Part shown: positions 7,584 through 17,412 of the stretch, one piece after another | Layout of the letters: the number at the start of each line of letters is the position of its first letter | Numbering within the stretch: position 1 is the stretch's first letter | DNA from: Psychrobacter immobilis | Lineage (GTDB): Bacteria > Pseudomonadota > Gammaproteobacteria > Pseudomonadales > Moraxellaceae | DNA length: 64,000 nucleotides | Direction of reading: 5' to 3' | NCBI GenBank assembly: GCA_904846145.1 | Contig: CAJGZL010000001.1 | Location: forward strand, 868,001 to 932,000 | Program-made: the position numbers and the translations under genes | Notes under the pieces: generated by a model | Databases searched by the model: none | Told to the model about the DNA's origin: nothing | What the model saw: the letters and a program-made list of their open reading frames with translations, nothing else

Positions 7584-9109
7584 AAGTTTCCCTTCTTAGC
7601 AAATTTAGTCAACTCCTTCTTTTTTATCTCAATAAATAGAATATGCTCTGAATTCGAAATTACCAAATCACACTCTAACTCTTCTGATTTTAGGTATAAA
7701 TCTGCTCTTTTCTGCTTACTAAGCTTATATTTTTTAGCTCCAATATATTCAATATTCTTTTCTTTAAGCTTAAAATACATATACTCTTCTAAATAATCAC
7801 CAAATTTAATATTCAAAACTTTGTAATCCTCACCACATGATAGCAGTATATTCTGTAGTACTCGATAAAATGCAATTGAAAAGAATCTAGTTTCTAATAT
7901 TAAATAATACTCATTTATTTTAATAAAAGGCTTATCTATAGAGTTCACCTTATCGAAATCATCATAGTTATTAAATAAATTATTTATATTATTATCATGT
8001 GTAAAATTATTAAGATATTTTTCTATATTAGTTGTAGAATTAGCCAATAAAGGGGATAAATCAGAAGCACAAAAATTATTTTTATCTTTACCTATAAGCT
8101 CTCTCGTAAATTTAATTATTTCTATAAAATTACATACATCTTTGTATTTATCATATTTTTTAGCTAAGAAAGTGACAAAATCAAAGACATCATTAGGCTC
8201 ATACTGCTCGATTTTGTAAAAATTATCGGTTGTTATAATCTTGATGAGTTTATCTAGCATGTCGTCAGTATTATTATTAGCCATCATCTCATAATCAAGA
8301 CCAAAACCTTGAAGTTCAAACAGTAAAGCATAGTTTTTAGATAGTTCAAATAAATCTCTTATGATGCTATGAAAATCTTCATCGTTATCAACTCTAGGTT
8401 CTTGACATATGTGCTTCATAGCTAATTGTAATAAAAAGCCATAAGGTAATATTTCTTCTTTATGCTCTGTAGAAGAGTTAACACTAAACTTGTATAAGTT
8501 ATTTGACTCATTCAACAGCAACTTATTAATGCTATCAGTAAGTACTAGATAAAGAGAGTGTCCAAGCCTATTAACCTTTGTATCGATAAATTTGAATATT
8601 GCATCTGTGCTATTACGAGTAATTAACCCTTTTCTAACACGAATAATGAAACCTTTTTTATGAAAAAAATCACATGCCTCTATAGACTTTAGTAAACTAG
8701 TATCTATATTTAGTTGTTGAATATACTTATCTCTCTTATTATCAAAATTCTCAATATAATATTTAGCCATAATAATAGCGCAAACCCAGTCAGAATCCTG
8801 ACTAGAGTATGTATCTTGTATTCCAAATCGGATAAATAATAGATTAAATACATCTAAATACTGTTGATTCTTATCATTATTTTTCCATAGGAATTGTCTT
8901 GTTAACCTTTTTCTTAAATCCTGTATTCTTACTTTTATACTATCTTCCCTATTTATAAAAGCGAACATTTTACTCTCAAAATCTTTTTCTAAATTATTCT
9001 GATAGACAGTATTATTTAGGACTTTTTCGTAAAATAAAGGCTCAAGAATATCAACAAGCGATCTATCTTGCGCTTGGTCAAAAAGGCTTATAAATTTATC
9101 GTAATCCAT
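7584..9109 (-). pseudogene. N-terminal part of an IS-interrupted protein with a PD-(D/E)XK-nuclease-like motif
   Basis: About 508 residues from the ATG at 9109 (MDYDKFISLF; a TTG ten codons earlier is less likely) to the IS junction; the frame then ends after four residues inside the IS (stop at 7571). The region is mostly alpha-helical with no membrane segment. Near the break sits GDYLEEYMYFKL, then ECDLVIS (D481) and ILFIEIKKK (E494, K496), an E...D...ExK arrangement that fits a PD-(D/E)XK nuclease core. The intact protein would be about 689 residues. I know no named family for it. Base composition is far richer in AT than the flanking core genes, suggesting transfer. It lies 95 bases downstream of the membrane/coiled-coil gene, same strand, probably one operon. 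Confidence 0.8.
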
Positions 9110-9203
9110 ATTTTTTCTTATAAAGTAACATTGTTTCAACTAATGCCATTTGGCACAGTCATAAAATTCTCAATTCAAAATTATAAAATAATTCAAACCC
9201 TAC

Positions 9204-10196
9204 CTAACCCAACAAAGAACTAATCTTCACCTCTCTTCCCAACCCGTCAACAATCTCATTAATCCGACTCGCCAGCGCATTCTCTTCCTCACTATACGCA
9301 TCCTTTTTAAATAGCGCCTTCGACTTCCTCGCGGCTTTTATATAAGCACTATTTTTATAAAGCGCTGCAGTGACTTCTTTATTGGCAGACGCTAGCTGAC
9401 TACCGTACGACTCTAGCTCTCTATTACTAGCGTTAAGTAGGACTACCGTATTTTCTAGCTTTTCAGAGTTATCTAAAATAGCCTGTATCTTACCTATGAG
9501 CACCTTATCTTGCTGCTCAAACTTCTTAGCATTAGCCCGTGACTTAAAGGTTGAGAACGCTATAGTCGGTATAATCATAATCGCTAACACTATAATATAG
9601 CTCATAAGGCTAGTACCGCTACCGCCCAGAGCTAATAGTAAAAACCAGATGACCATTATGGTGAGCAGCACTGCCATGATGCCTGAGAATATTGAAAACG
9701 AGGGAAACCACGTCTTAAGACGAGCTGATTTAGTAAACCCTAAACTATCGATAGTATTAACTTGGCTATCTATTTTATCGGTGATTTTGAGGGTTTCAAT
9801 AACGGTTTTTATAGGCGTAGTATCTTCTACCAAGCGACTGCTCACTTTTAGCTCTTTTATCATAGCAGCAATATTTTGCTCTAACTTGGCAATACCGATG
9901 TTAATCTTCTCTTGGAGCTCAGTGACTTTATTAAAGATAAAGCTATACTGCTCATAAGTATTATCGTAGGAGTTTTTACTTTTTATAGCGTGTTGATGAT
10001 GGCCCAAAGTCGTTATATGTAATAAGGCACTTTTAGAGCTGCTCTCTTCATACGCTTCTCTATCGTAGTCGATGTTTGAGTAGGTCTTGAGCTGTCGATA
10101 CTTTGGCGAGTCTTTTTTCTTATTTTGATACAAGAAATAGCTAAGGATAGCCAGTAGCAAAACGATAATAACTAGCTTGAAATAAATACTATCCAT
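9204..10196 (-). CDS. Unrecognised membrane protein with coiled coils
   Basis: 330 residues. An N-terminal membrane anchor (5-23, FKLVIIVLLLAILSYFLY) is followed by a basic linker and a long helical, probably coiled-coil region (80-160, VTELQEKINIGIAKLEQNIAA). Two more membrane segments (168-190 and 197-215) precede a second helical region (220-290), ending SRINEIVDGLGREVKISSLLG. No catalytic motif is visible. It is upstream of the nuclease-like gene in the same direction with a short gap and no terminator, so the pair was probably co-expressed. A structural or sensor partner is one possibility; I do not recognise the family. Confidence 0.7.
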   Translation of the reverse strand: MDSIYFKLVIIVLLLAILSYFLYQNKKKDSPKYRQLKTYSNIDYDREAYEESSSKSALLHITTLGHHQHAIKSKNSYDNTYEQYSFIFNKVTELQEKINIGIAKLEQNIAAMIKELKVSSRLVEDTTPIKTVIETLKITDKIDSQVNTIDSLGFTKSARLKTWFPSFSIFSGIMAVLLTIMVIWFLLLALGGSGTSLMSYIIVLAIMIIPTIAFSTFKSRANAKKFEQQDKVLIGKIQAILDNSEKLENTVVLLNASNRELESYGSQLASANKEVTAALYKNSAYIKAARKSKALFKKDAYSEEENALASRINEIVDGLGREVKISSLLG

Positions 10197-10328
10197 AAGT
10201 ATTTTCCAATATCAATGAGGTGTTATGAATAAAATCAACCTACTACCCTACAGCTTTTTTTATAACTAATTCTGCTTTTATTCCATCACCCTTTTATATA
10301 GGTTGAGTTCCGTGTCTTCATTATCATC

Positions 10329-10706
10329 TCAATTTTTCACTCTTGGGATTTTGAAATACTTCAAAATATCCTCTCCATTTTCTTTTATCATTTGTGATCT
10401 ATCAGATTCATTTTTCTTTTTTAAGTAAGCAATATATCCCTCAAAAACGTCATCTTTGGTTTTCAGTTTAGATAAATCTTGACTAACAAATTCATGTTGA
10501 ATCTCTTTCGCTTTCAAATTCAGATATTCAAGAGTCAATCTATTAATTTCGTCAATTAAAGGATTATTATCGGTATTAATGATTGGTTTACTTGCTGGAT
10601 TAACTTTAATGATATCAATTCCAGAATTCGGATCACTTCCGTCAATTTGAGAAAATGCTGTTGTAGAAAATAAAGTAAATGCGAATAAGAATAGTATTTT
10701 TTTCAT
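10329..10706 (-). CDS. Small secreted protein of unknown function
   Basis: 125 residues with a clear Sec signal peptide (MKKILFLFAFTLFSTTAFS, cleavage expected before QIDG). The mature protein is charged and mostly helical (LIDEINRLTLEYLNLKAKEI, EGYIAYLKKKNESDRSQMIK), without Cys. No family recognised. Predicted to be periplasmic or secreted. It has its own intergenic space on both sides and may be separate from the operon to its left. Confidence 0.65.
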   Translation of the reverse strand: MKKILFLFAFTLFSTTAFSQIDGSDPNSGIDIIKVNPASKPIINTDNNPLIDEINRLTLEYLNLKAKEIQHEFVSQDLSKLKTKDDVFEGYIAYLKKKNESDRSQMIKENGEDILKYFKIPRVKN

Positions 10707-10803
10707 AACGATACCTATTTAGTTAATAGTTTAAGGTTGTACATAATCATATACGCATTTATTAGTGACTGTTAAAGGGAATGTCTTTAAGCGTTTGCTT
10801 CTC

Positions 10804-13773
10804 TTACAACGCCTTCAACTCCTCCATCTGCCCCGCCATAGCCGCAAGCTGTCCCTCTAGCTCAGCCAATTTTGCCTTCTCAGCATCGACCACCTCGCTT
10901 GGCGCTTTACTCACAAAGCCTTCATTACCGAGCTTACGTGAGATACCTGTCGCTTGACCTTTGAGCTTCTCATAAGACTTACCTAGACGTGCCAGCTCAG
11001 CGGTTGGATCGATAAGACCTTTCATCGGCACTAAGACGCGCAGCTGACCAACCATACTTGATGACGATAGCGGAATCTTTTGATCAGAGCCGTCACCACT
11101 ATTTATAATCTCTAGGCTCTCGATCTTAGCAAGCGCTTTGAACTGGTTTTTGATACGGGATAGACGCGCCTCTTCATCGCTTGAGACGTTTTGTAGCAGC
11201 ACTGGCAGACGTATGGCATTACCGAGCTTCATCTCGCCGCGAATATTACGCACACTGGCAATTAGCTCTTGGAGCCATGCCATATCCGCCTCAACTTGCT
11301 CACTGATTTGTGCCTCATCCGTTTTTGGATAGTCAGCGACCACGATGCTGTCGGTGTTTTTGCGATTCAGTAGCGGTGCAACCGTCTGCCAGATTTGCTC
11401 GGTCAGATACGGCATAATTGGATGAGTAAAGCGTAATGCGGTCTCTAGTACATGCAAGAGCACATAGCGGATTTGTGCTTTGCGCTCATCGGACACCGAA
11501 TCGTCATTCAAGCTGGCTTTGGCAAGTTCAACATACCAATCGCAATATTCATTCCAGATAAACTCATAAATATCATGACTAACCATATCGAGGCGATACT
11601 GAGCGAAATGCTGATGAATATCGGCAACGGTAGAGTTCAAACGGCTCATGATCCATTTTTCGGGTAGCTCCCAAACTTCCACGTTAGCCGTTTGGTCGAT
11701 AGGCTTGGCACTACCCTCTTTATCGACACAATTCATCAATACGAAACGACTAGCGTTCCAGATTTTATTACAGAAGTTGCGGTAGCCCTCGACACGCTTG
11801 AGATCAAAGTTAATATCGCGACCCGTACTGGCTAGCGAGGTAAAAGTAAAGCGTAGCGCATCAGTACCATAAGCCGCGATACCTTCTGGGAACTCTTTAC
11901 GCGTTTGCTTTTCAATCTTGGCAGCGTCTTTGGGGTTCATCATATTGCTAGTACGTTTTTCAACCAGCGTCTCAAGATCAATACCGTCAATGATATCGAT
12001 AGGATCGAGGACGTTACCTTTAGACTTGGACATCTTCTGGCCATTACCATCACGTACAAGTCCATGCACATAAACCGTCTTAAACGGCACTTGCGGCGTG
12101 CCGTCTTCGTTTTTGACGAAATGCATGGTCATCATGATCATGCGCGCAACCCAAAAGAAAATAATGTCAAAACCTGTGACTAAGACACTAGTCGGGTGAA
12201 AAGTCTCTAATACTTTTTTATCGGCTGACTCGTCGGCCCAACCCAAGGTGCTAAAGGTCCACAGCCCAGAGCTAAACCACGTATCTAGCACGTCATCGTC
12301 TTGGCGTAATTTTACATCATCAGCTAAGCTGTATTTGCTGCGCACTTCTGCCTCATCACGGGCGACGTAGATAGTGCCTTCCTCATCATACCAAGCAGGA
12401 ATACGATGTCCCCACCACAGCTGACGGCTGATACACCAGTCCTGCAAATCGGTCATCCATGCCATATACATGTTTTTGTATTGCGCAGGCACAAATTCGA
12501 TATCGCCATTCTCTACCGCATCGATAGCAGGTTTGGCCAGTTTTTCAACCGCGACATACCACTGATCGGTCAACCATGGCTCAACGATGACGCCACTACG
12601 ATCACCGCGTGGGGCTTTGAGCGCATAGTCTTCGATATCTTCTAACCAGTCTTGCGCTTTTGCTTGTTCTACGATTTGTTTGCGAGCAGCAAAACGCTCA
12701 ACACCAGCATAAGTTACACCATTATGATCGCTTGGTGTGGCTTCGAGCTCAGGATCACGGGTTTGTAGATCAGGATAGACTTCCATATTTGCTAAAATAT
12801 TAGCATGTCCATCAAGCATATTAATCAATGGCAACTCATGACGACGACCGAGGTCATAATCATTAAAATCATGAGCTGGGGTTATTTTGACACAACCTGT
12901 ACCAAACTCGATATCGACATAATCATCAGCGACGATAGGCACCACTCGTCCAGTAATCGGCAAAGTAATAGTTTTGCCAATCAAGTGCGCATAACGCTCA
13001 TCACTTGGATTGACCGCGACTGCCGTATCACCCAATAAAGTTTCAGGACGTGTTGTCGCAACTACTAGATAGTTTTTGCCATCTTGGGTAGTGGTATCGT
13101 TATCGGTAAAGTGATAGCGGAAATGCCAAAGTGAGCCTTTTTCATCATGGTTCTCGACTTCTAGATCAGACAACGCGGTTTGAAACTTAGGATCCCAATT
13201 GACCAGACGCTTACCGCGATAAATCAAGCCATCATCGAATAGACGTACGAATACTTCTTTTACCGCGTTGGATAGGCCATCATCCATGGTAAAGCGCTCA
13301 CGCGACCAATCGACTGAGCTACCTAAACGACGAATCTGCGTAGTAATATTATCGCCCGACTCCTCTTTCCACTCCCAAACCTTATTAATAAACTCTCCAC
13401 GACCTAAATCATGACGCTTGATACCTTCGGCGTTGAGACGACGCTCAACGACCATTTGGGTGGCGATACCCGCATGATCGGTGCCAGGTTGCCATAAAGT
13501 ATTGTCACCATCCATACGGTGGAAACGGGTCAAGGCATCCATAATGGCATTGTTAAAGCCGTGTCCCATATGTAGCGAGCCTGTCACGTTTGGCGGTGGC
13601 AAGGCAATAGAGAACGATTCGTCTTTATCAAAGGTCGGCTGAAAATAGCCACTGTCTTCCCAGTTTTGATACATACCTGCTTCGACATCGCTGGGATTAT
13701 AGGCGTTTTCTAACTGGCTGAGGGCGGCTTGGATAGAGTGAGTAAGGTTGGTTTTAGAATTAGGAATGGTCAT
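10804..13773 (-). CDS. valS: Valyl-tRNA synthetase
   Basis: 989 residues, a class I aminoacyl-tRNA synthetase charging tRNA-Val in the cytoplasm. HIGH-type motif HMGH at 68-71 ([18 protein letters not shown]) and KMSKS at 580 onwards ([16 protein letters not shown]). Between them lie the editing domain ([23 protein letters not shown] type) and [10 protein letters not shown]. The anticodon-binding domain follows, and the C-terminus is the ValRS-specific coiled coil ([21 protein letters not shown]). Length is slightly above that of E. coli ValS. Start ATG with the standard MTIPNS... sequence; it is monocistronic as far as can be seen. Confidence 0.98.
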   Translation of the reverse strand: MTIPNSKTNLTHSIQAALSQLENAYNPSDVEAGMYQNWEDSGYFQPTFDKDESFSIALPPPNVTGSLHMGHGFNNAIMDALTRFHRMDGDNTLWQPGTDHAGIATQMVVERRLNAEGIKRHDLGRGEFINKVWEWKEESGDNITTQIRRLGSSVDWSRERFTMDDGLSNAVKEVFVRLFDDGLIYRGKRLVNWDPKFQTALSDLEVENHDEKGSLWHFRYHFTDNDTTTQDGKNYLVVATTRPETLLGDTAVAVNPSDERYAHLIGKTITLPITGRVVPIVADDYVDIEFGTGCVKITPAHDFNDYDLGRRHELPLINMLDGHANILANMEVYPDLQTRDPELEATPSDHNGVTYAGVERFAARKQIVEQAKAQDWLEDIEDYALKAPRGDRSGVIVEPWLTDQWYVAVEKLAKPAIDAVENGDIEFVPAQYKNMYMAWMTDLQDWCISRQLWWGHRIPAWYDEEGTIYVARDEAEVRSKYSLADDVKLRQDDDVLDTWFSSGLWTFSTLGWADESADKKVLETFHPTSVLVTGFDIIFFWVARMIMMTMHFVKNEDGTPQVPFKTVYVHGLVRDGNGQKMSKSKGNVLDPIDIIDGIDLETLVEKRTSNMMNPKDAAKIEKQTRKEFPEGIAAYGTDALRFTFTSLASTGRDINFDLKRVEGYRNFCNKIWNASRFVLMNCVDKEGSAKPIDQTANVEVWELPEKWIMSRLNSTVADIHQHFAQYRLDMVSHDIYEFIWNEYCDWYVELAKASLNDDSVSDERKAQIRYVLLHVLETALRFTHPIMPYLTEQIWQTVAPLLNRKNTDSIVVADYPKTDEAQISEQVEADMAWLQELIASVRNIRGEMKLGNAIRLPVLLQNVSSDEEARLSRIKNQFKALAKIESLEIINSGDGSDQKIPLSSSSMVGQLRVLVPMKGLIDPTAELARLGKSYEKLKGQATGISRKLGNEGFVSKAPSEVVDAEKAKLAELEGQLAAMAGQMEELKAL

Positions 13774-14028
13774 AGTGAATACGTCTTTTATTGATGATAT
13801 TTATTGAAATGAATGTGGTAAATTTAGAGAAAATAAGTAATAGCGTGATTTTAACGCAGATAGCAGTATTTTGTTAGCGTTAAGGTGAATTAGACGTATA
13901 GCTCTTTAAGGAGTAGTAAACAATTAACAACATCAAACCGTTTATCCATCAACATCATATAAGCTGATTATAGTCTACAATAAATCTTTTTAATCCAAAG
14001 CTATAATCTGATAAACAGTGAGCTACTT

Positions 14029-15033
14029 GTGCCCAAAACCCCTAAGTCAACCAGCCCTGATTCTAGCAAAATGAGCAAAGATGATAACAGTAGTAAAACG
14101 GCTGCTACCGAAAACCTAGAAGATCACGATTTCTCCGAAACTATTAGTGAAGAAGACGTTGATACCATCAAAAAAGTCGCCAACGATGACAACCTAAGCA
14201 AGCCTAAAAGCTATGCTAGCATCTTAGTTGAGCAAGTCATTGATGCCAAAGAAACCTTTAATCGCTCTTTAGGCTCCTTGTTTACTAGCGCTTTTACTGC
14301 AGGGCTAGAGATTGGCTTTAGCTTATTTGTCATTCTATCCGCCTTTGCACTATTGAGCGAAGTAGTGCCCAGCCACTACGCGATGGTTTTATCCTCCCTG
14401 CTCTATCCATTGGGCTTTATCATCGTCGTCATCGGTCAGTCGTTGTTATTCACTGAGCAAACCTCATTGCTGAGCCTACCTGTACTCAATGGTATCGAGC
14501 CTTTGCACAAGCTATTACGACTTTGGGGCATTGTCATCGCAGGTAATATTGTCGGTGGCTGTCTGTTTGCTGCACTGATGATTGGCCTTGGTATTAACAT
14601 GGATTTGTTTAGCGTGGCTGACATTGATGCTTACGCCCAGCACGTCTTAGACTTTAAGTGGTGGGTGATATTTGGTAGTTCAATTCTAGCAGGTTGGATG
14701 ATGGGCGTGGCTGCGTGGCTAGTGACCTCTGCACGCGATACCATTAGTCGTATCGTGCTAGTCACTTTAATTACGGGAAGTATTGGGTTTTTAGGTTTGC
14801 ACCACAGTATTGTCGGTAATATCGAGGTGTTTTCAGCCTTAATGTATGGTAATACGGTGAGCTTACCCAGCTATTTGCTATTTTTAATCATAGTATTAGT
14901 CGGTAATACTATCGGCGGCGTGGTATTATTTGTCGCGATACTCAAAAACCGAACGTTTTTGTTTGATGTTGCCAAAGTAAAAGAGCAAGCTGAGGATGAT
15001 AAAAAAGAGAGCATGAATTCACGAATGCGTTAA
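14029..15033 (+). CDS. Formate/nitrite transporter (FNT) family membrane channel, YfdC-like
   Basis: 334 residues. A polar, acidic N-terminal tail of about 80 residues precedes an FNT fold with six membrane segments. Family features seen: SLGSLFTSAFTAGLEIGFSL, the first pore loop region IGQSLLFTEQTSLLSLPVL, GNIVGGCLFAALMIGLG, and SILAGWMMGVAAWLV; the pore-associated H of LGLHHSIVGNIEVF is present. FNT channels move small monovalent anions such as formate or nitrite; the long N-terminus is closer to YfdC than to FocA or NirC. Start: GTG at 14029 without a good ribosome-binding site; the ATG at 14071 in the same frame is an alternative. The substrate is not determinable. Confidence 0.85.
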   Translation: MPKTPKSTSPDSSKMSKDDNSSKTAATENLEDHDFSETISEEDVDTIKKVANDDNLSKPKSYASILVEQVIDAKETFNRSLGSLFTSAFTAGLEIGFSLFVILSAFALLSEVVPSHYAMVLSSLLYPLGFIIVVIGQSLLFTEQTSLLSLPVLNGIEPLHKLLRLWGIVIAGNIVGGCLFAALMIGLGINMDLFSVADIDAYAQHVLDFKWWVIFGSSILAGWMMGVAAWLVTSARDTISRIVLVTLITGSIGFLGLHHSIVGNIEVFSALMYGNTVSLPSYLLFLIIVLVGNTIGGVVLFVAILKNRTFLFDVAKVKEQAEDDKKESMNSRMR

Positions 15034-15072
15034 TAATTTAATGAAATAATATTTAGTTTTCGTAGAGCTTTT

Positions 15073-15139
15073 GTAGGGTGCGCTTCGCGCACCGATATTC
15101 GATTATAACTTTGTAATCGGTGCGTGGAACGTACCCTAC
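15073..15139. repeat. REP-like 67-bp imperfect palindrome
   Basis: The left arm GTAGGGTGCGCTTCGCGCAC and the right arm are nearly complementary over about 24 bases, around a loop of roughly 19. It lies between convergent genes. The arms share the GTAGGGTG core with other palindromes in this window. Confidence 0.7.
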
Positions 15140-15270
15140 GCATACTAAGATAGCCATCAAATGAATCAAAAAAACAGTGATAGTTTAAAGAGAGTATTTA
15201 TAAGGAAGGTTGCTGCAAATAAAGAGGAGTTTCAACTAAAAGAGTTGTTCTGAGTAAGTAGAGTAAAGTT

Positions 15271-15738
15271 TTAGTGCTCAGTACTAACTACCGCCGTACC
15301 ATAAGCAATGGCTTCAACCATACTGCCCAATTGATTGATATTACTGACCTCTAGGCGTAAGCCGTAGATATGGTTATAGCCTGCAGCTTGTGCTTGTATG
15401 CGCATACGCACAATAGCCTCACGGCGAGCACGATCAAGTAGCGTCTCATAAGTCGTTAAGTTTTTGCCGAAGAGACTGAGCACACGGGCGATGATCATCT
15501 TGAAGTAATCCTGTGCAATGACCACGCTACCTAGTACCAGCTCGCCTTGAGTATCAGGATTCATTTTGGGCTGATAAAAACGCTCAGTCGATACGATAAT
15601 ATGGCGTAGCTCAAGCTCAGCTATCTTCAGGCGGGCTAAATGCTGACGCTCATGGCGCGCGCCAAAAAACCAGCCCACTACGAACAGTACTAGCAGTGGC
15701 GCATAGTTAAACAGCATTTGGGTAAAAGAGTTATTCAT
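15271..15738 (-). CDS. YbjQ/UPF0145-family protein with an N-terminal membrane anchor
   Basis: 155 residues. A membrane helix (about 8-25, MLFNYAPLLVLFVVGWFFG) is followed by a cytoplasmic-type UPF0145/YbjQ domain: HIIVSTERFYQPKM, LVLGSVVIAQDYFKMIIARV, TTYETLLDRARREAIVRMRI, YNHIYGLRLE and YGTAVV. YbjQ proteins form homopentamers and are sometimes labelled heavy-metal-binding on weak grounds. The ATG at 15738 was chosen over the GTG one codon upstream; AAGAGA lies at a usable distance. The gene starts 38 bases after the stop of its paralogue, so the two are co-transcribed. Confidence 0.85.
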   Translation of the reverse strand: MNNSFTQMLFNYAPLLVLFVVGWFFGARHERQHLARLKIAELELRHIIVSTERFYQPKMNPDTQGELVLGSVVIAQDYFKMIIARVLSLFGKNLTTYETLLDRARREAIVRMRIQAQAAGYNHIYGLRLEVSNINQLGSMVEAIAYGTAVVSTEH

Positions 15739-15776
15739 CACCGATCTCTTTTCTTAGGTCGCTTGTCATAGATAGC

Positions 15777-16232
15777 TTAGCCAAAAGGGTTAAAACGAGG
15801 CAGATCTTCAACAGCGGTGTCGGGTTGCTGCGGACTGGTTGAATTTGATGAATAGTGTCCAGATGAGTCATGTGGGCCGCTTGATGGCTGATAGCTAGGT
15901 TGCTGCTGCATAGGAACAGCCTTGACTGCCGTGCCATAGACAAACAATTCAGAAGCACCTTGAGCGATGCTAGAGGTCGAAAATCTTAAACCTACTACCG
16001 CGTCAGCGCCTAGCGCCTCGGCTTTGACGATCATACGATCTATCGCCTCTTGGCGCGACTCTTCTAATAGCTCAGTGTAAGCAGTCAACTCACCACCGAC
16101 GATGTTTTTGAGACCCGCAAAAAGATCTTTGCCAACGTGTTTTGAGCGTACCGTACTACCATAAACCACATCTAAGCGCTCAGTAATCTGATAGTTCGGC
16201 AAATGCTCAAGATTGGAGAGTTGCACGGTCAT
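15777..16232 (-). CDS. YbjQ/UPF0145-family protein
   Basis: 151 residues; the soluble paralogue of the next gene. The domain covers residues about 12-108: ITERLDVVYGSTVRSKHVGK, LFAGLKNIVGGELTAYTELL, ESRQEAIDRMIVKAEALGAD, AVVGLRFSTSSI and FVYGTAVKAV, all typical of UPF0145. The C-terminal 40 residues are low-complexity (Gln, Ser, Pro) and not part of the family. Function unknown; the family forms ring-shaped oligomers. First gene of a two-gene operon with the anchored paralogue. Confidence 0.9.
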   Translation of the reverse strand: MTVQLSNLEHLPNYQITERLDVVYGSTVRSKHVGKDLFAGLKNIVGGELTAYTELLEESRQEAIDRMIVKAEALGADAVVGLRFSTSSIAQGASELFVYGTAVKAVPMQQQPSYQPSSGPHDSSGHYSSNSTSPQQPDTAVEDLPRFNPFG

Positions 16233-16264
16233 AATAAGCCTTATTTTAAAACGATAGACTGCTA

Positions 16265-16822
16265 TCAGTCATTAGTATGAAACAACAAAAATAGCTCAGT
16301 TAAGTTACCTTCGATGCTGTTGGCCATTTGTGCCATCTTGTCATCGTCGCCACGCATTTGCATAAGCTCAGGGTCTTCGTCATCGATACCACTGAGGACG
16401 ATCATAGGTAGCGTTAGTACTGCTACATCGTCAGCATTTTCTTCGTTCTCTAACCAATCAGTAGCCTCATCAGCATACATCGCATCGACAAAACCAATAG
16501 ACCAAGCGACCAAATCTGACTCATCAGAGAAGTCTACTTTGACCTCTTCATTGCCCGCATCTTCATTGAAGGGCAGCGCGATAGGTGTCTCGTTTTTGAG
16601 CTCATCCATAATAGATTTGCGCCAGCGCTTGATCCCGTCAACGACATTTTCTGGAATCTTGCTGGTTTGACCTTCAAATAGCGCCTCTAGCCAATTTGGT
16701 AGATTTGGACCAATAACGGTAGCCGTCAAAAACCCGTGCATAGCCACACTATCGAGCACATATTGACTCTCTTGATTGTCTAAATAATCTAGTAAAGCAT
16801 CAAAGCTCATTGGATTGCTCAT
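16265..16822 (-). CDS. YgfB/YecA (UPF0149) family protein
   Basis: 185 residues matching UPF0149: MHGFLTATVIGPNLPNWLEA, a hydrophilic middle, SDLVAWSIGFVDAMYA (the WxxGFxxA-type helix) and a C-terminal helical region LTLPMIVLSGIDDEDP. No C-terminal SEC-C zinc motif is present, so it is the short form. The family is mostly alpha-helical and cytoplasmic and its role is poorly defined. Located upstream of the ybjQ-like pair with a 32-bp gap, so possibly in the same transcript. Confidence 0.87.
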   Translation of the reverse strand: MSNPMSFDALLDYLDNQESQYVLDSVAMHGFLTATVIGPNLPNWLEALFEGQTSKIPENVVDGIKRWRKSIMDELKNETPIALPFNEDAGNEEVKVDFSDESDLVAWSIGFVDAMYADEATDWLENEENADDVAVLTLPMIVLSGIDDEDPELMQMRGDDDKMAQMANSIEGNLTELFLLFHTND

Positions 16823-17072
16823 AGTATAATAGCCTCAAATCAATAGCATCACAAAAACGAAATTCAATTATATCTACCCAGTATTATCATTCATTACAGT
16901 ACAAATATAATAGGTAGAAAGGTAAAGCGTGCCAATAGACACAATAGCAAATTTTATAAAGCAATTAGCTTAGCATAGTTAAGATATGATAAAGCGTTAT
17001 CTGGCAACTTTTATGACGACTTGGGCAGTACAACAACTATCAAATAGTTGTCAAATAATTATCAAGCAGTTA

Positions 17073-17318
17073 TCAATCGTCTTCATCATCCCAGTCATCA
17101 TCTTCATCCCAGCTATCGTCTAGGCTATCTAAATCATCAAGCTCATCTTTGAGCTCTTTTGCCAGACGCTTTTCTTCTAATAAGTTATCTATTAGACGAC
17201 GCTTCTCAAGGCTGCTCAAGCGCGTACGGACACTAGTCTCAGCCTCTTCGACCATCTTTGCATCATCATCTTCACTAAAATCATCATCAAAATCGTCGTC
17301 GATATCAGCATCGCTCAT
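17073..17318 (-). CDS. PA3496-type small acidic protein
   Basis: 81 residues. A strongly acidic head (DADIDDDFDDDFSEDDD) and tail (DDSWDEDDDWDDEDD) flank a basic helix TRLSSLEKRRLIDNLLEEKR that resembles the conserved core of the family annotated from Pseudomonas PA3496 as putative envelope-integrity proteins. The name comes from family resemblance; the function is not established here. GGAGACC lies upstream of the ATG. Stands alone between the UPF0149 gene and the Smp-like gene. Confidence 0.75.
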   Translation of the reverse strand: MSDADIDDDFDDDFSEDDDAKMVEEAETSVRTRLSSLEKRRLIDNLLEEKRLAKELKDELDDLDSLDDSWDEDDDWDDEDD

Positions 17319-17412
17319 AGCGGTCTCCTGTCATTAAAAAAGATAGTTCACATTGTTACTTATGCCTTATAAAGTCTCTTAGGGGCTTTGTCAATCTTTT
17401 TTGTATTTATCG

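Noticed and set aside
1929..7587. Composite transposon formed by the two IS3 copies
   Set aside because: Each copy has its own direct repeats (TCT and AAGT) and the outer flanks do not match, so the segment did not move as one unit.
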